From: Psychrobacter coccoides
Lineage (GTDB): Bacteria > Pseudomonadota > Gammaproteobacteria > Pseudomonadales > Moraxellaceae
Assembly: GCF_017498085.1 (NCBI RefSeq)
Contig: NZ_JAGBKM010000022.1
Location: 1-54,021 of the forward strand
Reading direction: 5' to 3'
Length of the DNA: 54,021 nucleotides
Shown here: piece by piece, positions 1-8,476 of the stretch
Layout: every line of letters begins with the position of its first letter
Position numbering within the stretch: position 1 is the stretch's first letter
Notes under the pieces: generated by a model
Database searches by the model: none
Seen by the model: the letters and a program-made list of their open reading frames with translations, nothing else
Told to the model about the DNA's origin: nothing
Made by a program: the position numbers and the translations under genes

Positions 1-321
1 GCTACTAATGAAATTGTCGCTTATGTCTGGGGTAAACGCGACTTAAAAACGGCTAAGAAGCTAAGAGCACGTCTTAAGCAACTAAAAGTCAGCTATTACT
101 CTATTAGCATGGACAACTGGGACAGCTTTATAACTGCCTTTAAGCCAAATAACAAGCAGGTTGGCAAACAACATACCGTAGGCATAGAAGGTAATAACTG
201 CCGCCTTAGACACCGATTACGTCGAGCCGTTAGAAGAACCTGTTGCTTCTCGAAAAAGCTTGATAATCACTTTAAAGTATTTGATCTGGTGTTCTTTTAT
301 GTCAATTATGGCTACGTTTGA
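1..321 (+). CDS. IS1-family transposase, C-terminal part (5' end outside window)
   Basis: Reading frame 1 is open from the first base to the stop at 319-321. It encodes the last 106 residues of an IS1-type (InsB) DDE transposase. The segment VGIEGNN followed by LRHRLRRAVRRTCCFSKKLD aligns with the IS1 block IERHN-LNLR-H-AR--RKS--FSKS, which includes the catalytic glutamate (E of GIEG). The protein ends in a tyrosine-rich tail, as in IS1. IS1 enzymes cut and join the element ends and normally need a -1 frameshift between insA and insB; that site lies outside the window. No internal stop is seen, so this part is intact. The call is confident because the frame, the end motif and a following inverted repeat all agree. 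Confidence 0.88.
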   Translation, partial: ATNEIVAYVWGKRDLKTAKKLRARLKQLKVSYYSISMDNWDSFITAFKPNNKQVGKQHTVGIEGNNCRLRHRLRRAVRRTCCFSKKLDNHFKVFDLVFFYVNYGYV

Positions 322-348
322 TGCCAGCATACTTTTTAGAACACCACC
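1..348 (+). mobile_element. IS1-family insertion sequence, right part with terminal inverted repeat
   Basis: Just after the transposase stop, 326-348 reads on the minus strand as GGTGGTGTTCTAAAAAGT followed by ATGCT. The GGT start and the position next to the transposase end fit the right inverted repeat of an IS1-type element. The element should end near 348. The left end and any 8-9 bp target duplication are outside the window, so the exact end is inferred. Confidence 0.7.
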
Positions 349-380
349 CATTTTTTTAATAGTTTATGTTGATGTTAAAA

Positions 381-411
381 AGACTACAGCTTAGCGTTGT
401 GGTCTTTTTTT
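381..411 (+). terminator. Rho-independent terminator-like hairpin after IS1
   Basis: AGACTACA (381-388) pairs with TGTGGTCT (398-405) with one G-U pair, and a T run follows (405-411). It lies outside the IS1 end and could stop read-through from the element toward the RhuM-Fic gene. Confidence 0.6.
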
Positions 412-520
412 ATATGTCATGGTGCTGACTGAATTTAAAAATGATACTGTGTGGTTAGAATGTTTATTAAGAGCTCAAAACAATCCTAACTCATAGAGCC
501 TTATCTTTAAAGGAATATCA

Positions 521-1534
521 ATGACAACTAACGATCGCATAGATAACAGTAATACAGATGATAATCAAGCAAAGATAGAGATCTACCAAGCAGCTGATGG
601 GCAAGCACGAGTAGATGTGCTTTTTGAGCAGGAAACCGTTTGGCTATCGCAAGCACAAATGACTGACTTATTTGGCCGTGACCAGTCTGTTATTTCACGC
701 CATATTGCTAATGCCCTAAAAGATGAAGAAGTGTCTGAAAAAAGCAATATGCAAAAAATGCATATTGCAAATTCTGATCGCCCAGTAGCGTTTTACGATT
801 TAGATGTCGTTATTTCAGTAGGCTACCGGATTAAATCACCGCAAGGCGTGCAATTTAGACGTTGGGCCACTCAGCGTCTGCGTGAATATCTAGTGCAAGG
901 TTACACGCTAAACAAACAAAGGTTTGATAAAAACTCTAGTGAATTACAACAAGCACTGGCTTTAATTAAAAAAACCGCCCAAAGTCCTGAATTAAAGACG
1001 GATGAAGGGCGCGGACTGATCGAAATTATCAGCCGTTATACACAAACCTTTTTATGGCTACAGCGCTATGATGAAGGTTTATTGGACGATCCAGCAGGGC
1101 AGGCGGGTGGCGTCTTGCCAACCACTCACGAGGCCATGACAGCATTAAATGATCTAAAGGCTCAGCTGATATCTCGTGGTGAAGCCACTGAGTTATTTGC
1201 TAGACCTCGCGGTGACGGTTTGGACAGTGTGCTAGCTAACTTGCAGCAAACGGTATTTGGCGAACCTGCGTATCCAACGATTGAAAGTAAAGCGGCGCAC
1301 TTATTGTATTTTATGGTCAAAAATCATCCTTTCACCGATGGTAATAAGCGCAGCGGCGCTTTTTTGTTCGTTGATTTTTTGCACCGTAATGGTCGGTTGC
1401 TCAATAATGAGGGCGATATGGTCATCAATAATACCGGACTTGCGGCTTTAACCTTGCTGGTAGCAGAGTCGGATCCCAATCAGAAAGAAACGCTGATTAA
1501 GCTGATTATGAATATGTTATCGCTTGAGGGTTAA
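521..1534 (+). CDS. RhuM-family protein with C-terminal Fic/Doc domain
   Basis: 337 residues. Residues about 15-135 carry the RhuM (virulence protein) pattern: LSQAQMTDLFGRDQSVISRH, then FYDLDVVISVGYRIKSPQGV and FRRWATQRLREY. Residues about 230-335 are a Fic/Doc fold whose core motif HPFTDGNKR (H269 to R277) has the catalytic His, the acidic residue and the phosphate-binding N/R. The K at 276 is the Doc-like variant, so the protein could transfer AMP or phosphate. I found no (S/T)xxxE(G/N) inhibitory-helix motif. AAAGGA at 510-515 supports the ATG at 521. The gene stands alone, about 170 bp from the IS1 end, with no small antitoxin-like gene beside it on the same strand. The domain call is firm; target and role are unknown. 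Confidence 0.88.
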   Translation: MTTNDRIDNSNTDDNQAKIEIYQAADGQARVDVLFEQETVWLSQAQMTDLFGRDQSVISRHIANALKDEEVSEKSNMQKMHIANSDRPVAFYDLDVVISVGYRIKSPQGVQFRRWATQRLREYLVQGYTLNKQRFDKNSSELQQALALIKKTAQSPELKTDEGRGLIEIISRYTQTFLWLQRYDEGLLDDPAGQAGGVLPTTHEAMTALNDLKAQLISRGEATELFARPRGDGLDSVLANLQQTVFGEPAYPTIESKAAHLLYFMVKNHPFTDGNKRSGAFLFVDFLHRNGRLLNNEGDMVINNTGLAALTLLVAESDPNQKETLIKLIMNMLSLEG

Positions 1535-1986
1535 AAAATCGACTAAGCCTAGAACAAAATAAGCACTGCCTTAAATACTAGAGCAGCATTATCAAATCAA
1601 GCGGTGACGCTGCTGTGAAAACGCCACAAAGTTATTTTTACGAATCTATCCAAATTATTTATCTATCAAGGGCAGAGCCATATTATTTAGTGATAATAGG
1701 AATTATGATAGATTGATGAGTTCTAAGAGTTATTCAAGAATCATAAGTTAAGTAATAGACTGAGCTGCACTCTAATACAGTCTATTTAACATAATATACA
1801 TTATGCGAAAACAAACCAACGGACTTGAAGGTATTCTTTAAACCAAATATTACAAAACTCCTTCCTAATGTTTGGTATTTTAGTATTGATATTTAAATAA
1901 TTTTTCAGTACGTTTTTATTTATCTGAGGATTTTCTTCTACTTTCATCACTATGTGATTCATCTCAATCAAGGTAAGGATATTTTT
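1535..1986. other. Gene-free gap with a long-looped inverted repeat
   Basis: AATAGACTG (1754-1762) and CAGTCTATT (1778-1786) pair perfectly around a 15-nt loop, and GTTAA/TTAAC flanks extend the stem. There is no T run, so it is only a possible weak terminator or protein site. A second imperfect pair (ACCAAATATTA / TAATGTTTGGT) lies near 1842-1878. I see no gene here; the rest is AT-rich. Confidence 0.4.
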
Positions 1987-2661
1987 ATGATGCCGTTATC
2001 TCGTCCTAGCACCTCTAAGTCCTTGTTAAGAAAGCAATCTATTGCTGCATGCTTATCATCTATATTTATCATGACAGGCTGTCAGTTTTCTGCTGAGTCC
2101 AATACGGCCATTCCCAATCATCAAAGCGGCCATTCATCATCTACTATCATATCTGATATGAGCCAGCAAACGCTCAAACAGCAAGCGTTACGCATCCAGC
2201 GTGCACTTGCCAATAACGACTATGCCAGAATCACCAAAGACATTCATCCTACCCGTGGTGTACGTTTCTCCATGTATGCTTATGTGCGCCCTGAATCCGA
2301 TAAGGTCTTTAGCCGTGAACAGTATGCTCAGTATTTGCAGCAGTCCAAAATCCGCTTTACTTGGGGTGAACGTGACGGCACTGGTGAGCCATTAATCATA
2401 CCGCTACCAGAGTACCTAGACACTTGGGTAAAGGCCAAAACCTTTAATGACGCTACCCTTAGCATCAATGAGTTTCAAAAAAGTGGCAATAGCATCAATA
2501 ACCTAAATAAAATATATCAAAACTCTGATGTCGTTGAGTTTTACTATAAAGGTAGTGATGAGTACAGCGGTTTAGACTGGCGGGCATTGCGCTTGGTGTT
2601 TGATGACTATCAAGGTAAGCGTTATCTGGTAGCCGTTATCACTGACCAGTGGACGATTTAG
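1987..2661 (+). CDS. Putative lipoprotein of unknown function
   Basis: I do not recognise a family. From the ATG at 1987 the protein has 224 residues. A basic start (SKSLLRKQ) is followed by a hydrophobic stretch and a lipobox IMTGC with the lipidated Cys at residue 32, so export and lipid anchoring are predicted. The mature part is a mixed alpha/beta soluble domain ending in RLVFDDYQGKRYLVAVITDQW, the style of small NTF2- or SnoaL-like exported domains, but that is only an impression. The frame can be read from a GTG at 1954, but AAGGTAAGGA (1970-1979) sits 7 nt before the ATG at 1987, so that start is preferred. It is a single gene between the RhuM-Fic gene and a repeat element. Confidence 0.75.
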   Translation: MMPLSRPSTSKSLLRKQSIAACLSSIFIMTGCQFSAESNTAIPNHQSGHSSSTIISDMSQQTLKQQALRIQRALANNDYARITKDIHPTRGVRFSMYAYVRPESDKVFSREQYAQYLQQSKIRFTWGERDGTGEPLIIPLPEYLDTWVKAKTFNDATLSINEFQKSGNSINNLNKIYQNSDVVEFYYKGSDEYSGLDWRALRLVFDDYQGKRYLVAVITDQWTI

Positions 2662-2779
2662 TGCATTTATATGCAGATAGTGGCTAAAACAGTAGGATGT
2701 TGACGCTCAATTATGACGCCCTGCCCTTTTTTGCTATAACTTTAGCTATATATTCACATTTGTAGATATTTAAAACTTG

Positions 2780-2924
2780 TATAGTTAATTCACTTTAAAA
2801 CAGATACAGTGCAGCTGGTATGAATTTTGCGCAGTATCTGTCAGCGTAGACACAGCAAGCAAGGAAAATTTGTACCAGTTGCACGTTCATGTGAGCGTAT
2901 CGATTTTATTTCGAACTGACTATA
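2780..2924. repeat. MITE-like dispersed repeat, copy 1 (TATAGT ends)
   Basis: This 145-bp intergenic element starts TATAGTTAATTC and ends GAACTGACTATA, which are imperfect terminal inverted repeats (10 of 12). The body resembles 51011-51161 along most of its length. The strongest shared block lies at 2855-2877 and matches the other copy base for base; it includes AAGGAAAATTTGTACCAG. The element has no coding capacity. Termini in TA suggest a TA-targeting transposase supplied in trans, but this is inference. Confidence 0.65.
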
Positions 2925-2970
2925 TTATGATTCGGTTTTAAGTGTGTCACATCACATTAACAACACCTTG

Positions 2971-4041
2971 TTATCCCGTGTTGGGCGTATCTCGAGGCGG
3001 ATAACCAAAATACTGTTTATAGATGCGAGAAAAGTAACTTTGATCGCCATAGCCGACTCTATGAGCGACCTCCTCAATGGTGACATAGCTCTTTGACTTT
3101 AAAATATGATTGGCCTGCTTTAAACGCAGCATCTTGACCCACTCCGAAAAGCTATAAGGCAGACTAGCAAAGAGTTTGTGCAGGTATCTAACAGAGATAT
3201 GACAAGCAGCAGCGACGGTTTTTGGGCTCAAATCAGGGTTTGCTAAATTTAAGTTTACATAATTCTCGATACGTTTGAGATGTATAGACTGTATCGCTGA
3301 CATCTCACTCATCATCACCTCTTTGGGTGCGCTTAATGTCAAGACAATCAGGTTTAGCAGCTGCTGCTCTAGTATTTTTATCTCCAAATCAGCCAGCTTT
3401 TGATGATGAATTAGCGTCAAAATTTGCTTCATCTGAAACACCAGTAACCTGCCTGCACCTTCATCGATAGACAAGCTGCGGGCAAACTGCCGCTCAATGG
3501 TGCCCGACTGCGCTCTTAACAAGGCTAACGGGACTTTGATCACATACAGTGATGCTTCATGCAGATGATAAAATTCATAAGGTAAGTTGGACAGCTCAAT
3601 AAAAAACTGGCCTGGTTTGGCGCTCAGTGAGCGATTTTTTTGAATAAAGCGCACATCGCCTGTCAGCGGAAACGTGATTAAAATACTGTCATCGTAATCA
3701 GCACTTTGAGCACCACGATCATAGTGTACGGTATTGGCATGATAATGCGAGACACCGATATCGAGCAGCTTAGCATGCTGCAAAAATCCCAAAAACTTAT
3801 TGGGCTGTCGAAAGCTTACGTTTAGATCAAAATAGGTGTCATTAATGGTGCGCTTCCAGTCAAAGGCATTTAGGCTCGTCTGCGCTTGAGAGGTGCTATC
3901 TGCTGACGTAGAGAGCATGGGCAATAAAGAAGGCGCTATATCGGCATCAAACGTGCTTGCAAGAGGATTCAGACGCGATGAGACTGGGTCGGTATGCTCA
4001 TGCTGACGTGAAAGGTTATCTGGTTTACGGTTTGCATTCAT
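2971..4041 (-). CDS. AraC-family transcriptional regulator
   Basis: 356 residues. The C-terminal about 100 residues form an AraC/XylS double helix-turn-helix: ISVRYLHKLFASLPYSFSEW is the first unit and EEVAHRVGYGDQSYFSRIYK the second, followed by the usual FG-PPR ending. The N-terminal 200 residues fit the AraC-binding-like sensor domain of this class. The first about 50 residues are low-complexity. The gene lies downstream of hyuB-hyuA on the same strand, separated by a terminator-like hairpin, so it is a good candidate to control that pair. The start is uncertain because AAGG abuts the ATG with no spacing and no better in-frame start is seen until residue 42. Confidence 0.88.
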   Translation of the reverse strand: MNANRKPDNLSRQHEHTDPVSSRLNPLASTFDADIAPSLLPMLSTSADSTSQAQTSLNAFDWKRTINDTYFDLNVSFRQPNKFLGFLQHAKLLDIGVSHYHANTVHYDRGAQSADYDDSILITFPLTGDVRFIQKNRSLSAKPGQFFIELSNLPYEFYHLHEASLYVIKVPLALLRAQSGTIERQFARSLSIDEGAGRLLVFQMKQILTLIHHQKLADLEIKILEQQLLNLIVLTLSAPKEVMMSEMSAIQSIHLKRIENYVNLNLANPDLSPKTVAAACHISVRYLHKLFASLPYSFSEWVKMLRLKQANHILKSKSYVTIEEVAHRVGYGDQSYFSRIYKQYFGYPPRDTPNTG

Positions 4042-4134
4042 CCTTGAACACTCAATATTTAGTATACAACTGTACTGCTATCCTAGCAGCTAATAATGAA
4101 GGATCCTATTTTATATTATAAATAAAGCCAAAAA

Positions 4135-4171
4135 GGCATCAAGTCTTGAACTGGGTTCAATACCTGATGCC
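4135..4171 (-). terminator. Terminator hairpin after hyuA
   Basis: GGCATCA (4135-4141) pairs with TGATGCC (4165-4171), and an inner perfect stem TTGAAC/GTTCAA surrounds a TGG loop. Read on the minus strand, the stem is followed by TTTTTGGCTTT, so it should end the hyuB-hyuA transcript ahead of the AraC gene. Confidence 0.7.
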
Positions 4172-4216
4172 CTTACTAATGCTAAAAGAACGCTAAAAGA
4201 AAGTCAGTCTTATGTT

Positions 4217-6298
4217 TTATGCAGCACGGGTAAGTTTATAAGTACCTGTTTCGTGCAGCTGGGCTTGCCAGCCGTCCTTAATGACCAAAGTCGTGGTTGG
4301 TTCTTGGATAAGCGCAGGGCCAGTGACCACAGCGCCAGCTCCGAACTGCTCACCATCATAGATAGGCGTATCGATCCAGTCATAAGACTGATCAAACAGC
4401 ATCTCACGACTGTCAATCTGAGCTTGGCTGATGTCACCTTGCTGCGGCGCAAGCGTTGGTAGCTGTGGCTTACTAATCTTACCAATCACCGCCACTTCGA
4501 TATTCACCAGCTCGACTTTACTATCACGCTCATCATAGGTATACAGCTCCTTGTGACGCTGATGAAATGACTCTAAGATAGTCTGCACGCTCTCAGCATC
4601 AAGCTTGCCGTTTGGTATCAGTACGTTACACTCGTGCACCTGACCAACGTAGCGCATCTCCATGGTACGCTCAATAGAGATGTCTTCATCGGTAAAGCCA
4701 TCTTCTAGTAGCTTTTGCACGCCTTCTTCTTCAAGACCTTGCAAAGTAGCATTTAGCTCTTGAAGATTTGCCTCTGGCGCTAAAATCATCATCTGCGTCG
4801 CCAAGTAGTTATACTTGATATCGGAGATAATCTGACCAAAGGCGCACAGGCATGACGCAATCTTAGGAATTAAGATAGTACCAATACCCATCTCCTCGGC
4901 CAGCGCAATAATATGCATACCACCTGCGCCGCCTGCACAGACAAGGGCAAAGTCACGAGGGTCATAGCCCTTTTCAATGGTAATACGGCGAATGGCATTG
5001 GACATGTTTTGGTTGACGATGGCACTGATACCAAAGGCGGCATGCGCCAGATCAATCTTCAGTGGATCAGCGATGTGGGTTTGTACCGCTTGCACCGCTT
5101 TGTCTTTATCCAAGGTGACACTACCGCCTAACACTGCATTGGGCTGTAGATAACCCAATACCAAGTTGGCATCAGTCACCGTCGGCTGCTCCCCGCCTTT
5201 GCCATAACACGCCGGCCCAGGGGTTGCGCCCGCACTTTGAGGGCCGACCTCAAGCATACCAAAAGTATTGACATGCCCAATGGAGCCACCGCCTGCGCCC
5301 AAGGTCTCGACATGAATCATCGGCACGCCAATGCGATTGCGCAAAAAGTCTATATCACGGTTGAGGCTGGTGCGGCCTGACTTTGCCATGGTGATATCAA
5401 AAGAGGTACCGCCCATATCGACGGTAATAATGTCATCAATACCAAACGGACTGGCGATATATAATCCCGCTTGCGGCGCTGACGCTGGCCCTGAGTTGAT
5501 GGCATTGACTGCCCGCTCACGCATAATCTCGCCAACCGCAAGCCCGCCATTGGATTGAAAATAACGAACGGGCTGCTCTGCGCCTAACGCCTTGAAATAA
5601 TCATCAATCTTATGGACATACGAGGCCATAACAGGGCTTAGATAAGCATTGACTAGCGTCGTTGAAGTACGGGTGTATTCTTTGATCTGCGGATAGACAT
5701 CGCTGCCACAGCAGACAAATACGTCTGGCATATGCTGCTCGATCAGCTGCTTTGCGCGCTGCTCATGCTGGGTATTGCGAATAGACCAGACAAAAGAGAT
5801 CGCCACCGCTTGTATGTCTTTTTCTTTCAATACTTTGATCGCATCGAGGATGTCTTGCTCATTTAGCGGCTCATGCTCGGTACCATCGGCTAAGATACGG
5901 CCACGAATCGGAAAGCGACGATCACGGGTAGCGATTTGTGGTGCTGGCGGGTAACTGGCATCATAGCGATGCCCTTCTTCCTTATGCCCTAAGCGAATCT
6001 CGACACTGTCTTCGTGGCCTGCGGTGCATAGCAGCCCGACTTTTACCCCTTTCATCTGAATCAAGGCGTTGAGCGCCACAGTGGTACCGTTGATACATAG
6101 ATCGCAGGCTTGGATAATATCCTCAATAGGACGGTCAAACTGGTCGGCAATTTGCTGCAGTCCATTGGCGATGGCCAAGGTGCCATCTTCAGGCGTGGAT
6201 GGCGCCTTAAATAAATGTACATCGCCTGTTTTTTCGGCCAGTACAAAGTCAGTAAACGTCCCGCCAGCATCGACGCCAATTCGAAAATCATTTTTCAT
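4217..6298 (-). CDS. hyuA: Hydantoinase/5-oxoprolinase family protein, subunit A
   Basis: 693 residues, the usual length for HyuA (N-methylhydantoinase A / 5-oxoprolinase N-terminal half). The ASKHA-type ATP-binding segment GVDAGGTFTDFVLAEKTG opens the protein and a second phosphate loop VDMGGTSFDITMAKSG lies near residue 300. TLGAGGGSIGHV and GPQSAGATPGPACYG are hallmark HyuA blocks. With HyuB it should form an ATP-dependent amidohydrolase or carboxylase-like complex acting on a cyclic amide such as 5-oxoproline or a hydantoin; the true substrate cannot be read. AAGGATG precedes the ATG. It is 66 bp downstream of hyuB and clearly in one operon. Confidence 0.9.
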   Translation of the reverse strand: MKNDFRIGVDAGGTFTDFVLAEKTGDVHLFKAPSTPEDGTLAIANGLQQIADQFDRPIEDIIQACDLCINGTTVALNALIQMKGVKVGLLCTAGHEDSVEIRLGHKEEGHRYDASYPPAPQIATRDRRFPIRGRILADGTEHEPLNEQDILDAIKVLKEKDIQAVAISFVWSIRNTQHEQRAKQLIEQHMPDVFVCCGSDVYPQIKEYTRTSTTLVNAYLSPVMASYVHKIDDYFKALGAEQPVRYFQSNGGLAVGEIMRERAVNAINSGPASAPQAGLYIASPFGIDDIITVDMGGTSFDITMAKSGRTSLNRDIDFLRNRIGVPMIHVETLGAGGGSIGHVNTFGMLEVGPQSAGATPGPACYGKGGEQPTVTDANLVLGYLQPNAVLGGSVTLDKDKAVQAVQTHIADPLKIDLAHAAFGISAIVNQNMSNAIRRITIEKGYDPRDFALVCAGGAGGMHIIALAEEMGIGTILIPKIASCLCAFGQIISDIKYNYLATQMMILAPEANLQELNATLQGLEEEGVQKLLEDGFTDEDISIERTMEMRYVGQVHECNVLIPNGKLDAESVQTILESFHQRHKELYTYDERDSKVELVNIEVAVIGKISKPQLPTLAPQQGDISQAQIDSREMLFDQSYDWIDTPIYDGEQFGAGAVVTGPALIQEPTTTLVIKDGWQAQLHETGTYKLTRAA

Positions 6299-6364
6299 AA
6301 GTCATCCTTAACTCAAATTATTTATTATCAGTTCAGTGTCGTAATGTCATTTGTCCATTTAGCG

Positions 6365-8128
6365 CTATGCGGTCAGCTGACGACGCAGCGCCTCAGTCTC
6401 GGCTTCATTGACTGCCAGCGTTTGTGGGTCGATTACCACACCGTACTCGGTCTTGGCCGCTGCCACTGAGATGATTCTTTCTTGTACATCTTTTAGTACG
6501 GCTGGGATAGGTCGAACAAACGAGCTACCGTAGCCACCACCGCCAGGGTTGGTGTTTCGGGCACGCTGCCCAGGTGTTATCTCTTTTACAGTGTTTTGTT
6601 TATACAAGTCCGTGACGCCATCTTTATGGATAATCTCCAAGCGTCCCACCTTTAGCTCAGGTGAGATTTGCTCAGCGCCTGCCGCACCCATCGTCGGATG
6701 CTCACGGCCTTCACCGAATGCCACCACTGTCATCTCATGACCCAATGGCTCAACTTCCCATACCGTACCACAGCCGCCGCGATACTCGCCTGCGCCGCCA
6801 CTGTCTTCTGCCAGACCATATTTATGGATCAAGATCGGATACTGGTACTCGAGTAGTTCGATATCACCTGAGCTTAACGCACCGAAACAGCACAAGGGGC
6901 CACAAGCATGCCATCCATCCATTTGCTGAGTAGCACCCGCACCAGAGATGATCGACGCCAGAATCATGGTCACATACTGCTCGCCCGTCTTTGGGTCGAT
7001 ACCTGAGATATTGATGCCAGAGGCATGACCCCAAGAAGCAATCACCCGATCTGGGGCAGCATCCTCAAATGCCATACGCACCGCATCGGTCAAGGTTTCC
7101 ATCGGCGTGGTGGTACAGTTGACATGTGGGGCTGGCTCTTTGGCATTACACAGCGTGCCATGCTCGCCCAAGTCCACCGTGACACAGCGGTACAACCCTT
7201 CGTTGTACGGCGGATCTACTTGCGCAAACATCATCAGCCCCAGCAGCACACCAGACATCGAGTTGCCTGCGTAAGAGTTAATAAAGTAAGGCACTTGCGG
7301 CGGGCTGGTAATCTTAATATGTACATCGCTGTCTGTAATCTCAATATCAGCACTGATGGTCAAGTCGCCCAAGCCATGTCCTGAATCTTCCAATACCGCT
7401 TCGCCATGATACTGACCATCTGGGATAGAGGAGATCAATGAGCGCATATGGGTATCAGCCATGTTTTTTAGCTCTTCAATCGCCGCCCGTACGGTCTCTA
7501 CGCCATACTTGTCTAACAGCGCAATCATGTTACGCTCACCGACCGCACAAGCGCCAAACTGGGCATTGAGATCGCCTTCTTGGTTGCGGCGAGAGCGCAT
7601 ATTGCTGTGAATTAAATTGATGACATCATGACGTTTGACGCCCTTTTCCCAGATTTTGATGGGTGGGATACGTAAGCCTTCAGCATAGATTTCCTTGGCA
7701 TCTGGGTTGTAGCCTGCAGGCACTGGGCCGCCGATATCCGTGACGTGACCTTTACACACCGTCCAAAACACCAACTCGCCTTGATAAAATACCGGCTTGT
7801 ACATACAGCAGTCTAAAATATGACTGCCCATCATCACCGGATCGTTGTGATAAATGACATCGCCTTCGTGGATGTCATCACCATAATACTCGGCAACGGC
7901 TTTCATGGCGGGCATAAGCGAGCCTAGATGAATAGGAATATCCTGCCCCTGCAAAATCATCTCAGGCAGATGATCAAACAACGCATTGCTGTAATCGTGA
8001 GCTAAGTTAAAGACACTGGAGCGGGCGGTTTTTTCTAAGGTGGTTGTCATCTCACGCTGTGCCGTCTCTAAGGCACCACGTACGACGGACAAGGTAATAG
8101 GATCAATTGAAGTGTGAGCGTGGCTCAT
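6365..8128 (-). CDS. hyuB: Hydantoinase/5-oxoprolinase family protein, subunit B
   Basis: 587 residues, matching HyuB (hydantoinase B / oxoprolinase C-terminal half). Family blocks are DPITLSVVRGALETAQREMT at the start, GDVIYHNDPVMMGSHILDCC, the histidine-rich CKGHVTDIGGPVPAGY, and a glycine-rich end NTNPGGGGYG. The carbonyl-reaction half works with the ATP-using subunit A encoded next. GGGAGT lies at a good distance before the ATG, and hyuB is the first gene of the operon. Acetone or acetophenone carboxylase subunits are related, but no third small subunit is present, which favours a hydantoinase/oxoprolinase type. Confidence 0.9.
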   Translation of the reverse strand: MSHAHTSIDPITLSVVRGALETAQREMTTTLEKTARSSVFNLAHDYSNALFDHLPEMILQGQDIPIHLGSLMPAMKAVAEYYGDDIHEGDVIYHNDPVMMGSHILDCCMYKPVFYQGELVFWTVCKGHVTDIGGPVPAGYNPDAKEIYAEGLRIPPIKIWEKGVKRHDVINLIHSNMRSRRNQEGDLNAQFGACAVGERNMIALLDKYGVETVRAAIEELKNMADTHMRSLISSIPDGQYHGEAVLEDSGHGLGDLTISADIEITDSDVHIKITSPPQVPYFINSYAGNSMSGVLLGLMMFAQVDPPYNEGLYRCVTVDLGEHGTLCNAKEPAPHVNCTTTPMETLTDAVRMAFEDAAPDRVIASWGHASGINISGIDPKTGEQYVTMILASIISGAGATQQMDGWHACGPLCCFGALSSGDIELLEYQYPILIHKYGLAEDSGGAGEYRGGCGTVWEVEPLGHEMTVVAFGEGREHPTMGAAGAEQISPELKVGRLEIIHKDGVTDLYKQNTVKEITPGQRARNTNPGGGGYGSSFVRPIPAVLKDVQERIISVAAAKTEYGVVIDPQTLAVNEAETEALRRQLTA

Positions 8129-8407
8129 GTGAGACTCCCTGTCTGATAAGTAATAAAAGAGATGAACGGCTGTGCACGGCCAATTTGGCCTATAACACTG
8201 AAAAAAACCTCATTCTTTGTCTGGCTGTCATCTATCCTAATGACTAAGCTTTTTTACTATAGCGGGGTTTTTAGCAAATAGATTGGCTGACAGTGCAGGG
8301 TTTTTGACTGTGAGTGCACAACTGTGTCTATAAAACCCTAAATTTGTTTGCTTCTTATGCCTGCCAGCATTGAGTTTAAAACAATAAAAAAAGCTAAAAT
8401 AAAAAAA
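8129..8407. promoter_or_regulatory. Upstream region of hyuB with a perfect 13-bp palindrome
   Basis: GGCCAATTTGGCC (8178-8190) is a perfect palindrome about 50 bp before the hyuB start, where an operator would act. A poorer GC-rich palindrome, GGCTGTGCACGGCC, abuts it. No clear -35/-10 pair could be fixed. The regulator that might bind is unknown; AraC proteins usually prefer direct repeats, so this may serve another factor. Confidence 0.35.
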
Positions 8408-8440
8408 GCAGTGCATCGTGTGTGATGCACTGCCTTTTTT
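8398..8440. terminator. Bidirectional terminator after mtfA
   Basis: GCAGTGCATC (8408-8417) and GATGCACTGC (8424-8433) form a perfect 10-bp stem. An A run stands before it and a T run after it, so it works on either strand. On the minus strand it ends the uvrA2-mtfA transcript. Confidence 0.85.
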
Positions 8441-8476
8441 ATTTACTATTACGATAGTCGATTCGAATTACTGTGA

